From the NCBI RefSeq assembly GCF_043769475.1, contig NZ_CP171729.1, positions 1,674,001-1,738,000 on the forward strand: 64,000 nucleotides of DNA. Reading direction: 5' to 3'. Positions 45,201 through 52,135 of the stretch are shown piece by piece (within the stretch, counting starts at the first letter, position 1; each line of letters begins with the position of its first letter). The notes under the pieces are model-generated. The model did not search any database, was not told the DNA's origin, and was given only the letters and a program-made list of their open reading frames with translations. The DNA is from Allomesorhizobium sp043769475. GTDB taxonomy: Bacteria > Pseudomonadota > Alphaproteobacteria > Rhizobiales > Rhizobiaceae. The position numbers and the translations under genes are program-made.

Positions 45201-46700
45201 ACGCGTCTGGGCCAGCTGACTTTCCGCGAACGCCTTCTGAGCCTGGCCCAGCCTGGCGATCTCCGGATCAGCGCTGTTGGGCGTCGCTTCCATCAGCATG
45301 GTCGCGAAGGAGTCCTGCACAGAGCCCGCCTTGATCGTCTGCTGATCGCCATTGCTGGTGTTGGTGAGCGTCCTGTCGCCATTTGGCGCGGTCGTCAGCT
45401 GATAGCCGTTGAAAGTGACGGTGGTTGTGGTCTGTTCGGATCCATCCGCGCCCTTCGCCTTGACGACTTCGGTCCTGCGTCCGTCGGCGTCAATGGTAAT
45501 GTCGGTTGTCGTATTCGACCTGGGGTCGAGTTCGCGCGTTGTCTGGGCACCGGTCTCGGCATTTCGTTCGGTATGCCTCGTCACGCCGTTGCCGTCGATG
45601 GAATCGCTGGTGCTGTTGCCATTCGGCTTGGTTACGGTGACGTTGGTCGAGTCGTGGTCGTAATCGTGAGAGTAGCTGGTCGTCTGACCGCTCTGTGGCT
45701 CGGTCACCTCGACGACATGGCCCACGCTGGTTTGAGTTTCCGTGACCGTCATGCCTAAGGCCTGCATCCCGGCAATGACCTGGTCGCGGCTGATGCCGCG
45801 CGTCTCGGCAATTTCGTGGATGGAGCGCCCTTGGGCCAACTCTTTCTGGATGGATGGAATGCTCTGGTCGCCGCCGACAGCGAGCATATTCTCCGTCGCC
45901 ACCGGACCGACGAAATCCTGCAGGTGCGGCGGGCGCACATAATGCGAAGCGGGAGCCGGCATGCCGGGCGCGGATTGCCAGGGCGCCAGTTCGACCTTTT
46001 TGCCATCAGGGCCGATGACGACGGCGCTTGCCGTGCCGTCCTGCGCTATGGTGGTCTCGACCCTAGTTCCGTTGGGATGGCTCGTCTCGACGACCCTGCT
46101 TCCGGCACTGTCCATGTCGAGGTCGTCAACACGTGTCGTGGTGATCGTTCCCGTTTTGGAATCGTAGTTCTGGTTCACTTTCCAGCCCGATTCGTCACGA
46201 ACCGGATTGGAAACAGGCGCCGTCTGCGGGTTCTCCTGGACCGTTGTGTAATAAGTTCCGTGCTGGAAATCGTAGTGTTCGGTAATGGTTCGGCCCTGCG
46301 CGTCATCGATGACGGTGGTGCGCACGTCGCCATTGTCGCTGGTCGGCGGCGTCACGACCGGCTGGTTGCCTCCGGCCAATGTCGTAATCACCGCCTCGCG
46401 GGTCATGCCGCGCTCCTGTGCAACCTGCTCGGTGCTCTTGCCGGCGGCCAGGTCGTTGAATATCCCTTCAGAAAGGTTCGGTTGCAGCAACGGTGTAAAC
46501 GTTGGCTGCGCGAGCGATCCGTTTTGAGGGAAGAGCGGGGCAATCTTCGGCGGCTCCGCCGGCCTGGGTTGCGGGGGCGGCGGAGGAGGAGCCGGAGGCG
46601 TCGGATTCGTTATTCCGAGCTTCGCGAGGTCTTCCGGTGAACCGTAATACCTTCCAGCCCGATACGTCACACGGCCAGCGGCGTCGACGACCTGCACCAT
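36291..46700 (-). CDS. Giant multidomain protein with enterotoxin-type ADP-ribosyltransferase, nuclease-like, SH3b and LysM modules
   Basis: 3469 residues with no signal peptide. In order: a Pro-rich N-terminus; two helix-turn-helix-like repeats (about 84-109 and 285-311); Thr/Gly/Asp-rich repeat region; three modules sharing a W/P-E motif (about 580-1120); a DUF4781-like segment with FNNEFQDL (about 1180-1320), then a hydrophobic stretch (about 1325-1420); a PD-(D/E)XK-like module with AIEVKTY (Glu1746, Lys1748); an ADP-ribosyltransferase (about 1915-2055) with Arg1921, Thr1969-Ser1970 and Glu2025-x-Glu2027; an unknown region of about 700 residues; two octapeptide arrays (about 2778-2897 and 2951-3030); hydrophobic segments; an SH3b domain (about 3330-3395) and a terminal LysM (about 3421-3469). 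The start has GGGAG and follows a 62-codon frame. It lies beside the T3SS genes in the same direction; a toxin/effector role is inferred. Confidence 0.85.
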   Translation of the reverse strand: MVQVVDAAGRVTYRAGRYYGSPEDLAKLGITNPTPPAPPPPPPQPRPAEPPKIAPLFPQNGSLAQPTFTPLLQPNLSEGIFNDLAAGKSTEQVAQERGMTREAVITTLAGGNQPVVTPPTSDNGDVRTTVIDDAQGRTITEHYDFQHGTYYTTVQENPQTAPVSNPVRDESGWKVNQNYDSKTGTITTTRVDDLDMDSAGSRVVETSHPNGTRVETTIAQDGTASAVVIGPDGKKVELAPWQSAPGMPAPASHYVRPPHLQDFVGPVATENMLAVGGDQSIPSIQKELAQGRSIHEIAETRGISRDQVIAGMQALGMTVTETQTSVGHVVEVTEPQSGQTTSYSHDYDHDSTNVTVTKPNGNSTSDSIDGNGVTRHTERNAETGAQTTRELDPRSNTTTDITIDADGRRTEVVKAKGADGSEQTTTTVTFNGYQLTTAPNGDRTLTNTSNGDQQTIKAGSVQDSFATMLMEATPNSADPEIARLGQAQKAFAESQLAQTRLPGQQQQAADATQARVDAEGKYGSGRPAEPTLNPEGQVIDPIGAPPPGSPGELIGTPPPAGITQPDATQTPIATNGGTADKWVPINVNGSWRWVHPEVARAAAAEAGANSRVVETNSLITASEADLQVYAKTPEFNGTMRDLRAQVNDALAAHGLQWNPSTAPGTLADAQQAQTLAHDAYGQASEARGHYDQAVTSLDQAIGQQAAMPFYPGGTTPVATAAGSNYDYDAEVAKGKQARADINKLFSDVDLQTKAGDKAIIDFNVSMTGAIDAPPGTLAEGAQPVEIEIGGQKLQVAPEVAEAYNNSGDITALSNGDKPIRVQVDVTRPDGTTGTEWRWVAPETALQSVGAGQQLGLSEAYNNYFGALQTDAALGVELQEFETRAIADYRQRNPHHFDPNGYKNGAGEHTGKLIDSEVVIKDGKLMLQNRYENDVFSGEDGHVLEVALAVNPNDTNYTDEMRGRPLNREWMELAGPTSEGNVCVASPLAAAKGGVESAALELNQLLHSGVTENLAAIDKQLPGLRTDYNELVQTHGTGTATPPEGTLAPGETSVPIQVGGQTIEVAPDVAEQVRSQGLAALTESGKLVYTDIEIPSGDGSMTQLRGWVNPELALAGVRLADAEAQGDQLTQSKSMLDNSIAYNEMRLGNPELLTDTTGTTEAEYLERDEQGALDGIYQGRFQSLLNSGFNNEFQDLDATELSRTIDRTAGIDPSTEDGREARQKIIDEINETGGDNADVRVVPIFYSEEGSSPHQTALYAVRTDEGTRYIDAAGQKFDSLKDFQDNNRQFSEDGKLIVPKNLEMTAGADGRISLDVVQARNVSTWDKVVDPVVGIVGGVATVLSFTPLAPVAAPIAIGSGVYLAGRTAFKQADYLNHGGEWGDKESLMNMGMMAATALPVGGSALRSFGMVRAGIPASRALPGSIGALPMKSGTINLAGREFAYTASPYATQVANYTRTAGGVNMAAHGLDATALTVGAPLVVQSGVDLAIHGGDMSGLELANSVLGLGTGVMGTGAGVRTIATYRPGRGTGNLTDTPGQQTPVIEPDSIIIPGRDGGPEQIVVSGSTRTTADLTPIAGRGGADIIRVRAEDGQMVDAVVLGDQPTSADTIFVHRHGELPRAQDVAGKTHVLLRDPATDAPLILPLRRDGSIPLGLVDTQRVLPAGHQPKEIGPDPPTTHTLEQVRGMRQPDKWQAGEIYIQELNGSAGQQHFPVPLDPNGPFPVTRPGGRHVDAPVHTVRGMEAIEVKTYNLWTTISGAPHMREVPLTSSIQEQINKDVALRNRIPGYEPRWVFLDAPPSAELVQALNDARIIGNIYRHWLPPEASAQATDAASYAPRDPRVTQATVDGQSAPRLFIADGDGNVSRAIFAVDGNGEITPVASRTSGEEAGPEVAASSAERNETTAGVTQTVRDHARPFVFRADTRSPAQIMADGGFSPPPATGLWVDNAEGISLYNYVTGNTRGRFVGTSGSIEGAKAFVSQNSRSAREQGYTYLYVVNPKSPRHHVPTEFEAGGWQLNQGKALEDEVAINGSVPWNEVYGWRKMDPDGNFVGGFTRNEGFDYQAASTPKQRQVVLRQPDLIEGMAEGDGIAPAQDAEGTAPPVDKPDGETGQSPLIPPPPDDASILLATNDGGSHPLMRYTLGAAAPEGQEILINYNLPPEQRATVQPEVSPFTPEMLATAHEVPPLTSWRDKLPDFRIGVTFRARLNTGEPFGIGSPTIGTVGFGFGTKTDFGKIARSIGESFRERKLTPLKDALSTEGVVSVRAREYLNITGLQAGVWPVSNQTAFPVRASDLSEVVKNAVFTDRSGYEIKPSFASVVGKTPEESGSATVIEMAYTPSLKGEDVTLNPGERDFFGVAADNGAGHVRLQDTLPFDRVMTEFKAGLRLPVLANHVDAVDALPRVGYEKRPESPVKDTLKAGDVVSREAYDQIQAALGTTTLQIQFAVKDPAAAQQLADALNRGEGVDIIHNLVEAGQIDPSNTVSYVENPVASGMRLSAVPGKAPFADIVLLTGENQRVLNSEAMLVDVIFNDSNRLPGALAFNPDKFVTSKSYKIKGKANEWRDAHLPDSLHSGHPPQSRSMPTNGNIYENLYGQYGTPATRYTVSLSTPPLSSGALAYTAEVRVQYKSNPRSEPRSIAKDHYTTLKLTGQDGEIYGLYAPQWLGRAAAHDRSAFMIPKGAEASLKRFLDDLAEHAQPDQRAMIENFRNGPATKIVEGTFLRRDDAADVQAFLAAYSERKGNFDLYPLGDHEPIPLGSLVQPEVQAPPAGTVRSWSTDEIGNLSRAELIAIEPRHIAQFTSEQLRGLTPGQMAFLSYDQIAAFRPKQLRALSADQLNGIRPSRVAAIPPGRIAGMNADQIDAFSPLQLKQFTSAQRLKITPDQLAMLDPQQLKALGLDLSQMRGRQFAKLDDTQLGIARENTAWDRLSKEQLRAIPETGTAAIDTAKLTPEQVSWLTPGQIAALMRDQWGAFTVNHFEALTRPQIAAVTPKQLEELGPGQFRKFTLEQFGWMSTDQTNALSVQQLSTFKTAYRKTMTPEQRAFVDGALVYSRFKEHQAALETFGTMATSSYMLWSSLPPHWTATASGVAFAWRGAVFSVQSIFPNATAPHTKLGCALNLSSGLSFIVSSPGAAAPLIQSGSNPVVNGTFTLGNMIYGTKSTMQAFTGRTVMRLLGDHVGNAAYLGGSIAYTAQNLHSPLGWSSGVLFALGSAEFWASAIRADKLNRQPLPRTEADITAAAKSDKRWAAADRLALGVTFGAGMFLFAWDTLDGEPWKVAGTDGQNPGEPDPPATSVNLSPDDGVVQPDDTPPPPDPTDAKPADRVEPQFAITSEIGLSLRQAPNADADRLGVLRPGALVRETGSRKTDTDGTMWAPVRAIDVEGKEMQGWVRAEYLAAHPEGAQDQSGRFNPKLEKQGYRAIIVQNNGSIIGLAIHHQKSISATVALNLEHIANPSLLFAGDRIYLPR
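37611..37850 (-). repeat. Octapeptide repeat array 2 in the giant protein (10 units)
   Basis: Ten consecutive 24-bp units encode octapeptides of the form T/S-P-x-Q-(I/L/F)-x-x-(L/F), for example TPEQVSWL, TPGQIAAL, TPKQLEEL and SVQQLSTF. The repeat is at protein level; the DNA units have diverged. Confidence 0.8.
38010..38369 (-). repeat. Octapeptide repeat array 1 in the giant protein (15 units)
   Basis: Fifteen consecutive 24-bp units encode octapeptides such as TSEQLRGL, TPGQMAFL, SYDQIAAF, RPKQLRAL, SADQLNGI, TPDQLAML and DPQQLKAL. Periodicity is exact at eight residues, suggesting short stacked helices. Confidence 0.85.
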
Positions 46701-46702
46701 TC

Positions 46703-46891
46703 CTAGCTCCCGAATTCCATTCCGCCAGCAGTCGAAACGCGATGCCGACAGGCCGTATGCCCGCTTGGGGAAGAGATCGGGAACATGAGCTGGTGTCTGG
46801 TGACCGTGCTTGCCGCAGCATTTGCTACGGCCGTCGCGGCGCGGATCGCATCGGCAATCGGCTGGAGGAAACGAAACGACATAATCGCCAT
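46703..46891 (-). CDS. Small open frame directly upstream of the giant gene (62 aa)
   Basis: ATG 46891 follows AGAGGG, and the TAG stop is two bases before the giant gene's ATG, which suggests translational coupling. The N-terminal half (FLQPIADAIRAATAVANAAA) is an amphipathic Ala-rich helix; the rest is not recognisable. It could be a leader peptide, a small chaperone or a small secreted T3SS component. No similarity is recognised, so coding status rests on its position and ribosome site. Confidence 0.4.
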   Translation of the reverse strand: MAIMSFRFLQPIADAIRAATAVANAAASTVTRHQLMFPISSPSGHTACRHRVSTAGGMEFGS

Positions 46892-47036
46892 GGCCCTCTC
46901 CCGCTGGATTGGGTCGGGCTCTGCGAGCCGGCTAGACCCGTTCCGCGAACGGATATTTCCTTGTTGACACCCTACGGGCGCGCCTTCCGCTCGCAAAATC
47001 CAGTTGGTTCATGAATGCCGAAAGGAGCCGGGTTTC

Positions 47037-48080
47037 TCACACCAGATTGAGCTGGCGCAGATGCCGCACGACAACCGGATAGGTATCGGGCCTGATATAT
47101 TCTCCGGCCCTCGAGCCCTTGAAGAGAGCGTCAAGCAGCTCGCGATCCTCAACGATCGATATGCCACGACGCCTTGCTTCGGCCGCGATCGTCATTCCGG
47201 GCTTCCCGGATCCCTTGGCCGTAACGACAGGAATCCGCGTTTCGCCGCCGACATAGCGCAGTCCCACAGCCCGGTCGCCTACAACGGCAACGAAGGACGA
47301 GTCCTTCACCTTAAGCTTCTTAGGCGCGGACAGCGTTTCGCGGCGCAAGCGCTGAAATTCGCGCTGTATCAGCGGGTCGCCTTCGACGTCCTTGTGCTCG
47401 CGCCTGTATTCCGTCGCGGACATGCGCATGTCGCGCATGAACAGCTGACGCTGGATTGGAAGATCGGCAAGGCCGATGACGATGAAGGCTATGGCGGCAG
47501 CAAATCCAAGCGGCGTAACGATACCGAGAATGACAGGAATCAGGCAGGTGTCACCACAGCCCGGAGCTTCGACGATTGGCCTCAGCCAGGCCAGCAGGAT
47601 GATGACGAAGAGAACAGTCAACAGCAGCAGTTTCACCAGCCCCTTGGCGAACTCGACGACGTTTCGCAACGAGACGATCCGCTGCAAGCCTTTCACCGGA
47701 TTTATGTTCTCGAATTTCGGCTTGATCGGCTCGCTAGAGAACACCGGTCCGCCCATGATGACGGCAGCCGAAAGTACAGTCGCGACGACGACGACAATCG
47801 CTAACGGCAGGAGCGTCAGCAGAACCGCCCAGCCGAATTCCTCGCTGACGCGTCCTATCTCCGCCTCGAATGGATGGGTCGTCGCCTCGATGACAACATC
47901 GAGCAGCCTGTCGACACGCGCAGCTATGTCGGGCCACGCCATATTGAGATAGGCAAGCGCGAAAAGCAGCGCGACCGCCGAAACGAGATCATGACTTTGC
48001 CATGCCTGACCTTTCTGGCGGGCGTCCCTGAGCTTCTTGTCGGACGCTGGAAGGCGTTTTTCCTCGGTTTCTTCGGACAA
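47037..48080 (-). CDS. sctU: T3SS export-apparatus switch protein SctU, lacking NPTH
   Basis: A 347-residue SctU/FlhB-family protein with an N-terminal cytoplasmic KLRDARQKGQ segment, four membrane helices (about residues 30-55, 78-110, 140-165 and 178-205), the linker EYRREHKDVEGDP, and the C-terminal cytoplasmic domain with LRYVGGETRIPVVTAKG. Canonical SctU autocleaves at Asn-Pro-Thr-His just before xAVxLRY; here those four positions are Val-Val-Gly-Asp (about 266-269), so cleavage and substrate switching should differ. The start is TTG 48080 after AGGAAG. It is the last T3SS gene before the giant-protein gene. Confidence 0.9.
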   Translation of the reverse strand: MSEETEEKRLPASDKKLRDARQKGQAWQSHDLVSAVALLFALAYLNMAWPDIAARVDRLLDVVIEATTHPFEAEIGRVSEEFGWAVLLTLLPLAIVVVVATVLSAAVIMGGPVFSSEPIKPKFENINPVKGLQRIVSLRNVVEFAKGLVKLLLLTVLFVIILLAWLRPIVEAPGCGDTCLIPVILGIVTPLGFAAAIAFIVIGLADLPIQRQLFMRDMRMSATEYRREHKDVEGDPLIQREFQRLRRETLSAPKKLKVKDSSFVAVVGDRAVGLRYVGGETRIPVVTAKGSGKPGMTIAAEARRRGISIVEDRELLDALFKGSRAGEYIRPDTYPVVVRHLRQLNLV

Positions 48081-48129
48081 TGTTGCTTCCTGCCGAACTC
48101 AACCCTGGCTGGTTTTCCGAAGGCCTGAG

Positions 48130-48567
48130 TTAGTTGCCGGTGTCGGATTGGTCCTGATTGTTGGCGCCGCCCAGCGGATCGTCCTCCTCGCCGTAAAGGT
48201 AGCGCTTGGCGGCGCGCACTCCGGGTGCAGCGCGTGCGGGTCCCATCCGGCGACCCTCGACGAGGTCGCGTTGGCTTTCGGCCATGCGCTGGAGATTGTA
48301 GGCGTTCGCGCAGCCCGGCGGTAGATGCGGTCCTAGCGGCGGTGTAATCGTCTGAGACGTGCTGGCGAGAGAAGGATCGGTATCGGCCGGTTCACCAAGG
48401 CAGGCATCGGGAACAAGAATTGAGCCATCGGCACCTTTTGCGGAACCGCCGTCGGTCGAGATATAGCTATAGCCTGGCGAGTAATCGGACTCCGGTTCGG
48501 TCTGGCAGCCGGAAATGCCAAGGCTAAGTAGGACGATCAGGGGCAGGGAATGGTTGGTCACGATCAT
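48130..48567 (-). CDS. CpaD-like lipoprotein in the T3SS cluster
   Basis: A 145-residue predicted lipoprotein: signal peptide with lipobox LGISGC (Cys21). The C-terminal half has PPGCANAYNLQRMAESQRDLVEGRRMGPA, which closely follows the conserved CpaD core of Tad pilus systems (GCAxxxNLxxMxxxPxDLxxxR). CpaD/RcpB-type lipoproteins assist the CpaC/RcpA secretin in the outer membrane. It lies 6 bp downstream of the secretin gene, so it is probably its pilotin or accessory protein. A separate Tad pilus operon is not visible here. Confidence 0.65.
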   Translation of the reverse strand: MIVTNHSLPLIVLLSLGISGCQTEPESDYSPGYSYISTDGGSAKGADGSILVPDACLGEPADTDPSLASTSQTITPPLGPHLPPGCANAYNLQRMAESQRDLVEGRRMGPARAAPGVRAAKRYLYGEEDDPLGGANNQDQSDTGN

Positions 48568-48573
48568 CTTCGC

Positions 48574-49920
48574 TCACTTCACGATCATACCGGTGTTGCG
48601 CGATTTTCGGGCAGCCTTGCGCTTCCTGGCCGGCCGGTCGATCGGCGTTGCCAGATCATGGCTCCTCACCGGCTCCACCAGATAGGGCGTGATCAGGACC
48701 ACCAATTCCGTCTCTTCCTTGCGAAAGCGCTCGGACCGGAAAAGTGCGCCGAGGACCGGAACGTCCCCGGCTATCGGCACCTTATCCAGGTCGCGGGAGA
48801 AGGTTTGCTGAAAAAGACCAGCAATCGCAAAGGTTTGCCCGCTTGCAACCTCGACGGTTGTGTCGACCCTCCGCACTGTAAAGCTCGGCAGGTTGAAGCC
48901 GTCCACCGTAACCGACGTCCCTGTAACCGAGGGAGTGCTGACCTCCGGCTTGACATGCAGGCCGATACGATTGTTGCCGATGATCGTAGGGGTAAAAGTC
49001 AGCGATACCCCGAAGGGCTTGTACTCGGCGGTGACCGTGTCCTCGCTTTGCGGGATCGGAATGGGTATCTCGCCACCGGCGAGAAAGCTCGCTGTCTGCC
49101 CGCTCACCGCGGTCAAGTTGGGTTCGGCGAGGATTTTGAGGACTCCGTTCTTTTTCAGCGCGTCAATTATTACCTCGAAATTGAAGCCGGTGTCATGGGA
49201 AAGGCCCGCCTCGAAATTGCCTCCTGCGCTGTCCGGGAAGGCGTTGTTCTGGAGCATGCCGAATTCGAAGCCGCTTGACCGGTAACCAATGTTCCAGTCG
49301 ATGCCATAGGATTGCAGTTCGCTGCGCGAAACCTCGGCGAAGCGAACCCGGATGTTGACCTGCTGCGAACCTTGAATTGTGGTGTCGTTCAGCGGCTCTT
49401 GATCTGGCGGCGAGAAGGTGCGGGCGACGTTGTCAACGTCGACGGCCTCATCCATGTCGGCCGCCTCTCCCATGGCGACGATGCGGGTGCCGAAAATTGC
49501 CAGATCGGTTGTCCCGGTGGCGTTAAGCGCTCGGTTCGCTTCGTTGGCCGGAGCCGCATCCATCGTCACGCGGAGCAGCGCGGTCGCCTCGACCTGCTTG
49601 TCGCCGGTGACCGCGATGAGATTGGTGACGCCCGGCTTCAGGCCATAAACATAGACGATGTCGCCGGCGACGACTTGCAGGTCGGCGATTGTCGTGTCGG
49701 CGATCAGCACCGACTCGACCGGCCCGTTGAAACGCAGGAGGTGTCCCTGACCGACGGCCACATTGACCACGAATTTGCCCGAGAGACCTTGGGTGTTCTC
49801 CTGGGCCGATACACGGCCCGCGACAAAGCATGCCATCAGCAAGACTAACGTCATGGAAAGCCAGCGCATGCGGCAATCAGTTGCCGGACATGCGGCTGTC
49901 GTAATTCGGTTGTCGATCAT
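48574..49920 (-). CDS. T3SS outer-membrane secretin, RhcC2/CpaC-like
   Basis: A 448-residue secretin. It has a signal peptide (about residues 16-40, ending RVSAQ), an N-terminal pilus/FHA-like domain as in CpaC (FVVNVAVGQGHLLRF, LIADTTIADLQVV and YVYGLKPGVTNLIAV), a short linker, and the secretin pore domain with VNIRVRFAEVSRSEL, FLAGGEIPIPIPQ, YKPFGVSLTFTPTI and LVVLITPYLVEPV. The order and wording are those of Tad secretins rather than of PulD/YscC. The start is ATG 49920 after GAGGGGG. Together with the RhcC1-like protein at 61662-62282 it forms a split secretin as in rhizobial T3SS. Confidence 0.85.
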   Translation of the reverse strand: MIDNRITTAACPATDCRMRWLSMTLVLLMACFVAGRVSAQENTQGLSGKFVVNVAVGQGHLLRFNGPVESVLIADTTIADLQVVAGDIVYVYGLKPGVTNLIAVTGDKQVEATALLRVTMDAAPANEANRALNATGTTDLAIFGTRIVAMGEAADMDEAVDVDNVARTFSPPDQEPLNDTTIQGSQQVNIRVRFAEVSRSELQSYGIDWNIGYRSSGFEFGMLQNNAFPDSAGGNFEAGLSHDTGFNFEVIIDALKKNGVLKILAEPNLTAVSGQTASFLAGGEIPIPIPQSEDTVTAEYKPFGVSLTFTPTIIGNNRIGLHVKPEVSTPSVTGTSVTVDGFNLPSFTVRRVDTTVEVASGQTFAIAGLFQQTFSRDLDKVPIAGDVPVLGALFRSERFRKEETELVVLITPYLVEPVRSHDLATPIDRPARKRKAARKSRNTGMIVK

Positions 49921-49978
49921 TAATCCCCCTCGGCAGATAGTATTTCGGCCACGCGCAATTTCACGGATCACGACATGT

Positions 49979-52135
49979 TCATGTCCCCTGGCCGGCATCT
50001 GCCATTGCCGGTAGCGACCGCGGTCCCCGAAAATTCGCGGTAGCCTCCTGTGTTCCTCCAATCATCGCGAGCGGCTGCACGTTGAATTCCGGGGCAAGCT
50101 CCTGATAGGCCAAGACGGGAAAGAGAATGCCGTTATGCGCCAACAGGCTGCGGACATGGCGGCGAACGTCACCGGATGCGAGCACGACGGGCAGGGCGCC
50201 GGCCTCGGTCTTGGCCTGCGCTTTCTGGAGCTGAGCCACCAGCGCCTGGATCTGACTGCCCGTCGGATTGAAATGCGTGCCGGAAGGCGACGACTGAATC
50301 GAATTTCTGATGGCGTCCTCAGCCGGCCTCTGCAGCACATAGGCCGGGATGACATTATCTTGGTTCGCGGCGCGGAAGCTGATCTGGCGCCTGAGGGCTG
50401 TTCGCACCTGCTCGGTCAGCAGCAGGACATCCTGCTCACGCTGGCCTGAATCGGCGATTGCCTCGAGAATGAGACGAATGTTGCGCACCGGGACATTCTC
50501 GGACACCAGCCGGCGTAGCACGTCGGCGATCTTCTGCAGCGGCAACGTTTCCTGCGCCTGGCGGACCAGATCGCTATATTCAGCCTCCGCTTCGGTCAGC
50601 AGCTTGCGGGTTTCCTGAATGCCCACGAAATGGCTGGCATATTGGCGCAGTGCGTAGGCGAGCCAGCGGCCGATAATATCGAGCGGCGGCAGGACTTCGA
50701 TATCGGCACGCGTGAGGCTTGCTGCGCCCGCTGCATCGACCCACAGGGACTTCCTCGCTCCAGCAACGCCCGGTCCCTCATCGACGCTCACATTCGCGAG
50801 GTCGACATGTTCGGGAGCTTCATCGACAAACAGCTTTCCGGCAGGGATTTCCGCTTCAAGGATAGGCGCCCCTTCAAGGTCGATGCGAAGGCGGCGCGCA
50901 GGCATGGCATCGTCCACGATTCGTTCGGCTGCGGGAATCTCGATGCCCAGATCGGTGAATATCTCGCGTCTGACATTGCTGACGCGGCGGCTCGAGTTCG
51001 GTATCGAGCGCATCGCTCGCAAGGCTTGGGCCCAGTCGTATCGCCAGTGGCGACGACGACAGCAAGGCGATCGCAGCTTCCTGCGCCTCCGCTCGCTGCA
51101 GCGTCACAGGCTTGCTGCCTGTTTCTCCAATCCGTTGCTCGGGCGACGCTTCGAAAAGGCTGCTACGGCCGCGGGCAAGGTAGGCCGCGGCGGCGCAGGA
51201 AAGGGCAAGTCCTGCAAAGATGATGGTGGGGAAGCCGGGCACGAAGCCGAGCGCGAGCATGATAACGGCGGCGAGGCCGAGGGCCCGCGCATTGCTCGTC
51301 AGTTGCGACACGACCTGGCTGCCGAGCCCCCTTCGCCCTCGTCACCGGATACCCGTGTCACCATCACGCCCGCCGAGACTGCGACAAGCAGAGCGGGAAT
51401 CTGCGCGACCAGCCCGTCGCCAATCGAGAGCAACGTATAGATGCTGGCTGCTTCACTCGCGCTCATTCCGTGTTGCATCATGCCGACGGTGAAGCCGCCG
51501 ACGAGATTGACGAGAATGATGATGATGCCGGCCATGACGTCGCCCTTGACGAACTTCATGGCGCCGTCCATCGCGCCGTAGAGTTGGCTCTCGCGCTCGA
51601 GCTGCTGACGAAGGTGGTGCGCCTGGGCGCGGTCTATGTCGCCGTTGCGCAATTCGGCATCGATACTCATCTGCTTGCCCGGCAGTGCGTCCAGCGTGAA
51701 GCGCGCGGCCACCTCGGCGACGCGCTCGGAACCTTTGGCGATGACGATGAACTGGGCGATGGTGATGATCAGGAACACGATCAGGCCAACGACTATCGAA
51801 CCACCGACAACGAATTCGCCGAATGTCGTGACGATTTCGCCCGCGTCGGCCTGCAGCAGGATGAGCCGGGTGGTGGTAATGGTGATTGCCAATCTGAAAA
51901 TCGTCGCGACCAGGATCACCGAAGGCATCGCCGAGAATTGCAATGGACGCTCTGCGTAGAGCGCCACAATCAGGATCAGCATGCTGAAGGCGATGTTGGT
52001 GGTGATCAGGATGTCGACCAGAAAGGTTGGCAGCGGAATGAGCATCATCGCCACGGCGACGAGCATCAGCACAGCGATTACCAAGTCGCCGCGCCCGGAC
52101 ACCTTGACAAGAAAAGGCAGCAAACGCTCAAGCAT
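49979..52135 (-). pseudogene. sctV: T3SS export gate SctV, interrupted by two compensating frameshifts
   Basis: An intact gene would encode about 718 residues. The N-terminal membrane domain (52135 to about 51330) is complete, with ATIFRLAITITTTRLIL and the FHIPEP-type segment LDALPGKQMSIDAELRNG. At a five-G run (plus-strand C5, 51327-51331) one base is missing relative to the expected EGGLGSQVVSQL, leading to a stop at 51299. The middle (about 51300 to 50985) continues in another frame with SNARALGLAAVIMLALGFVPG. An extra C near 50990 restores the first frame for the cytoplasmic ring domain (RREIFTDLGIEIP to the stop at 49979). It is either inactivated, slippage-regulated or a sequencing error. 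Confidence 0.85.
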
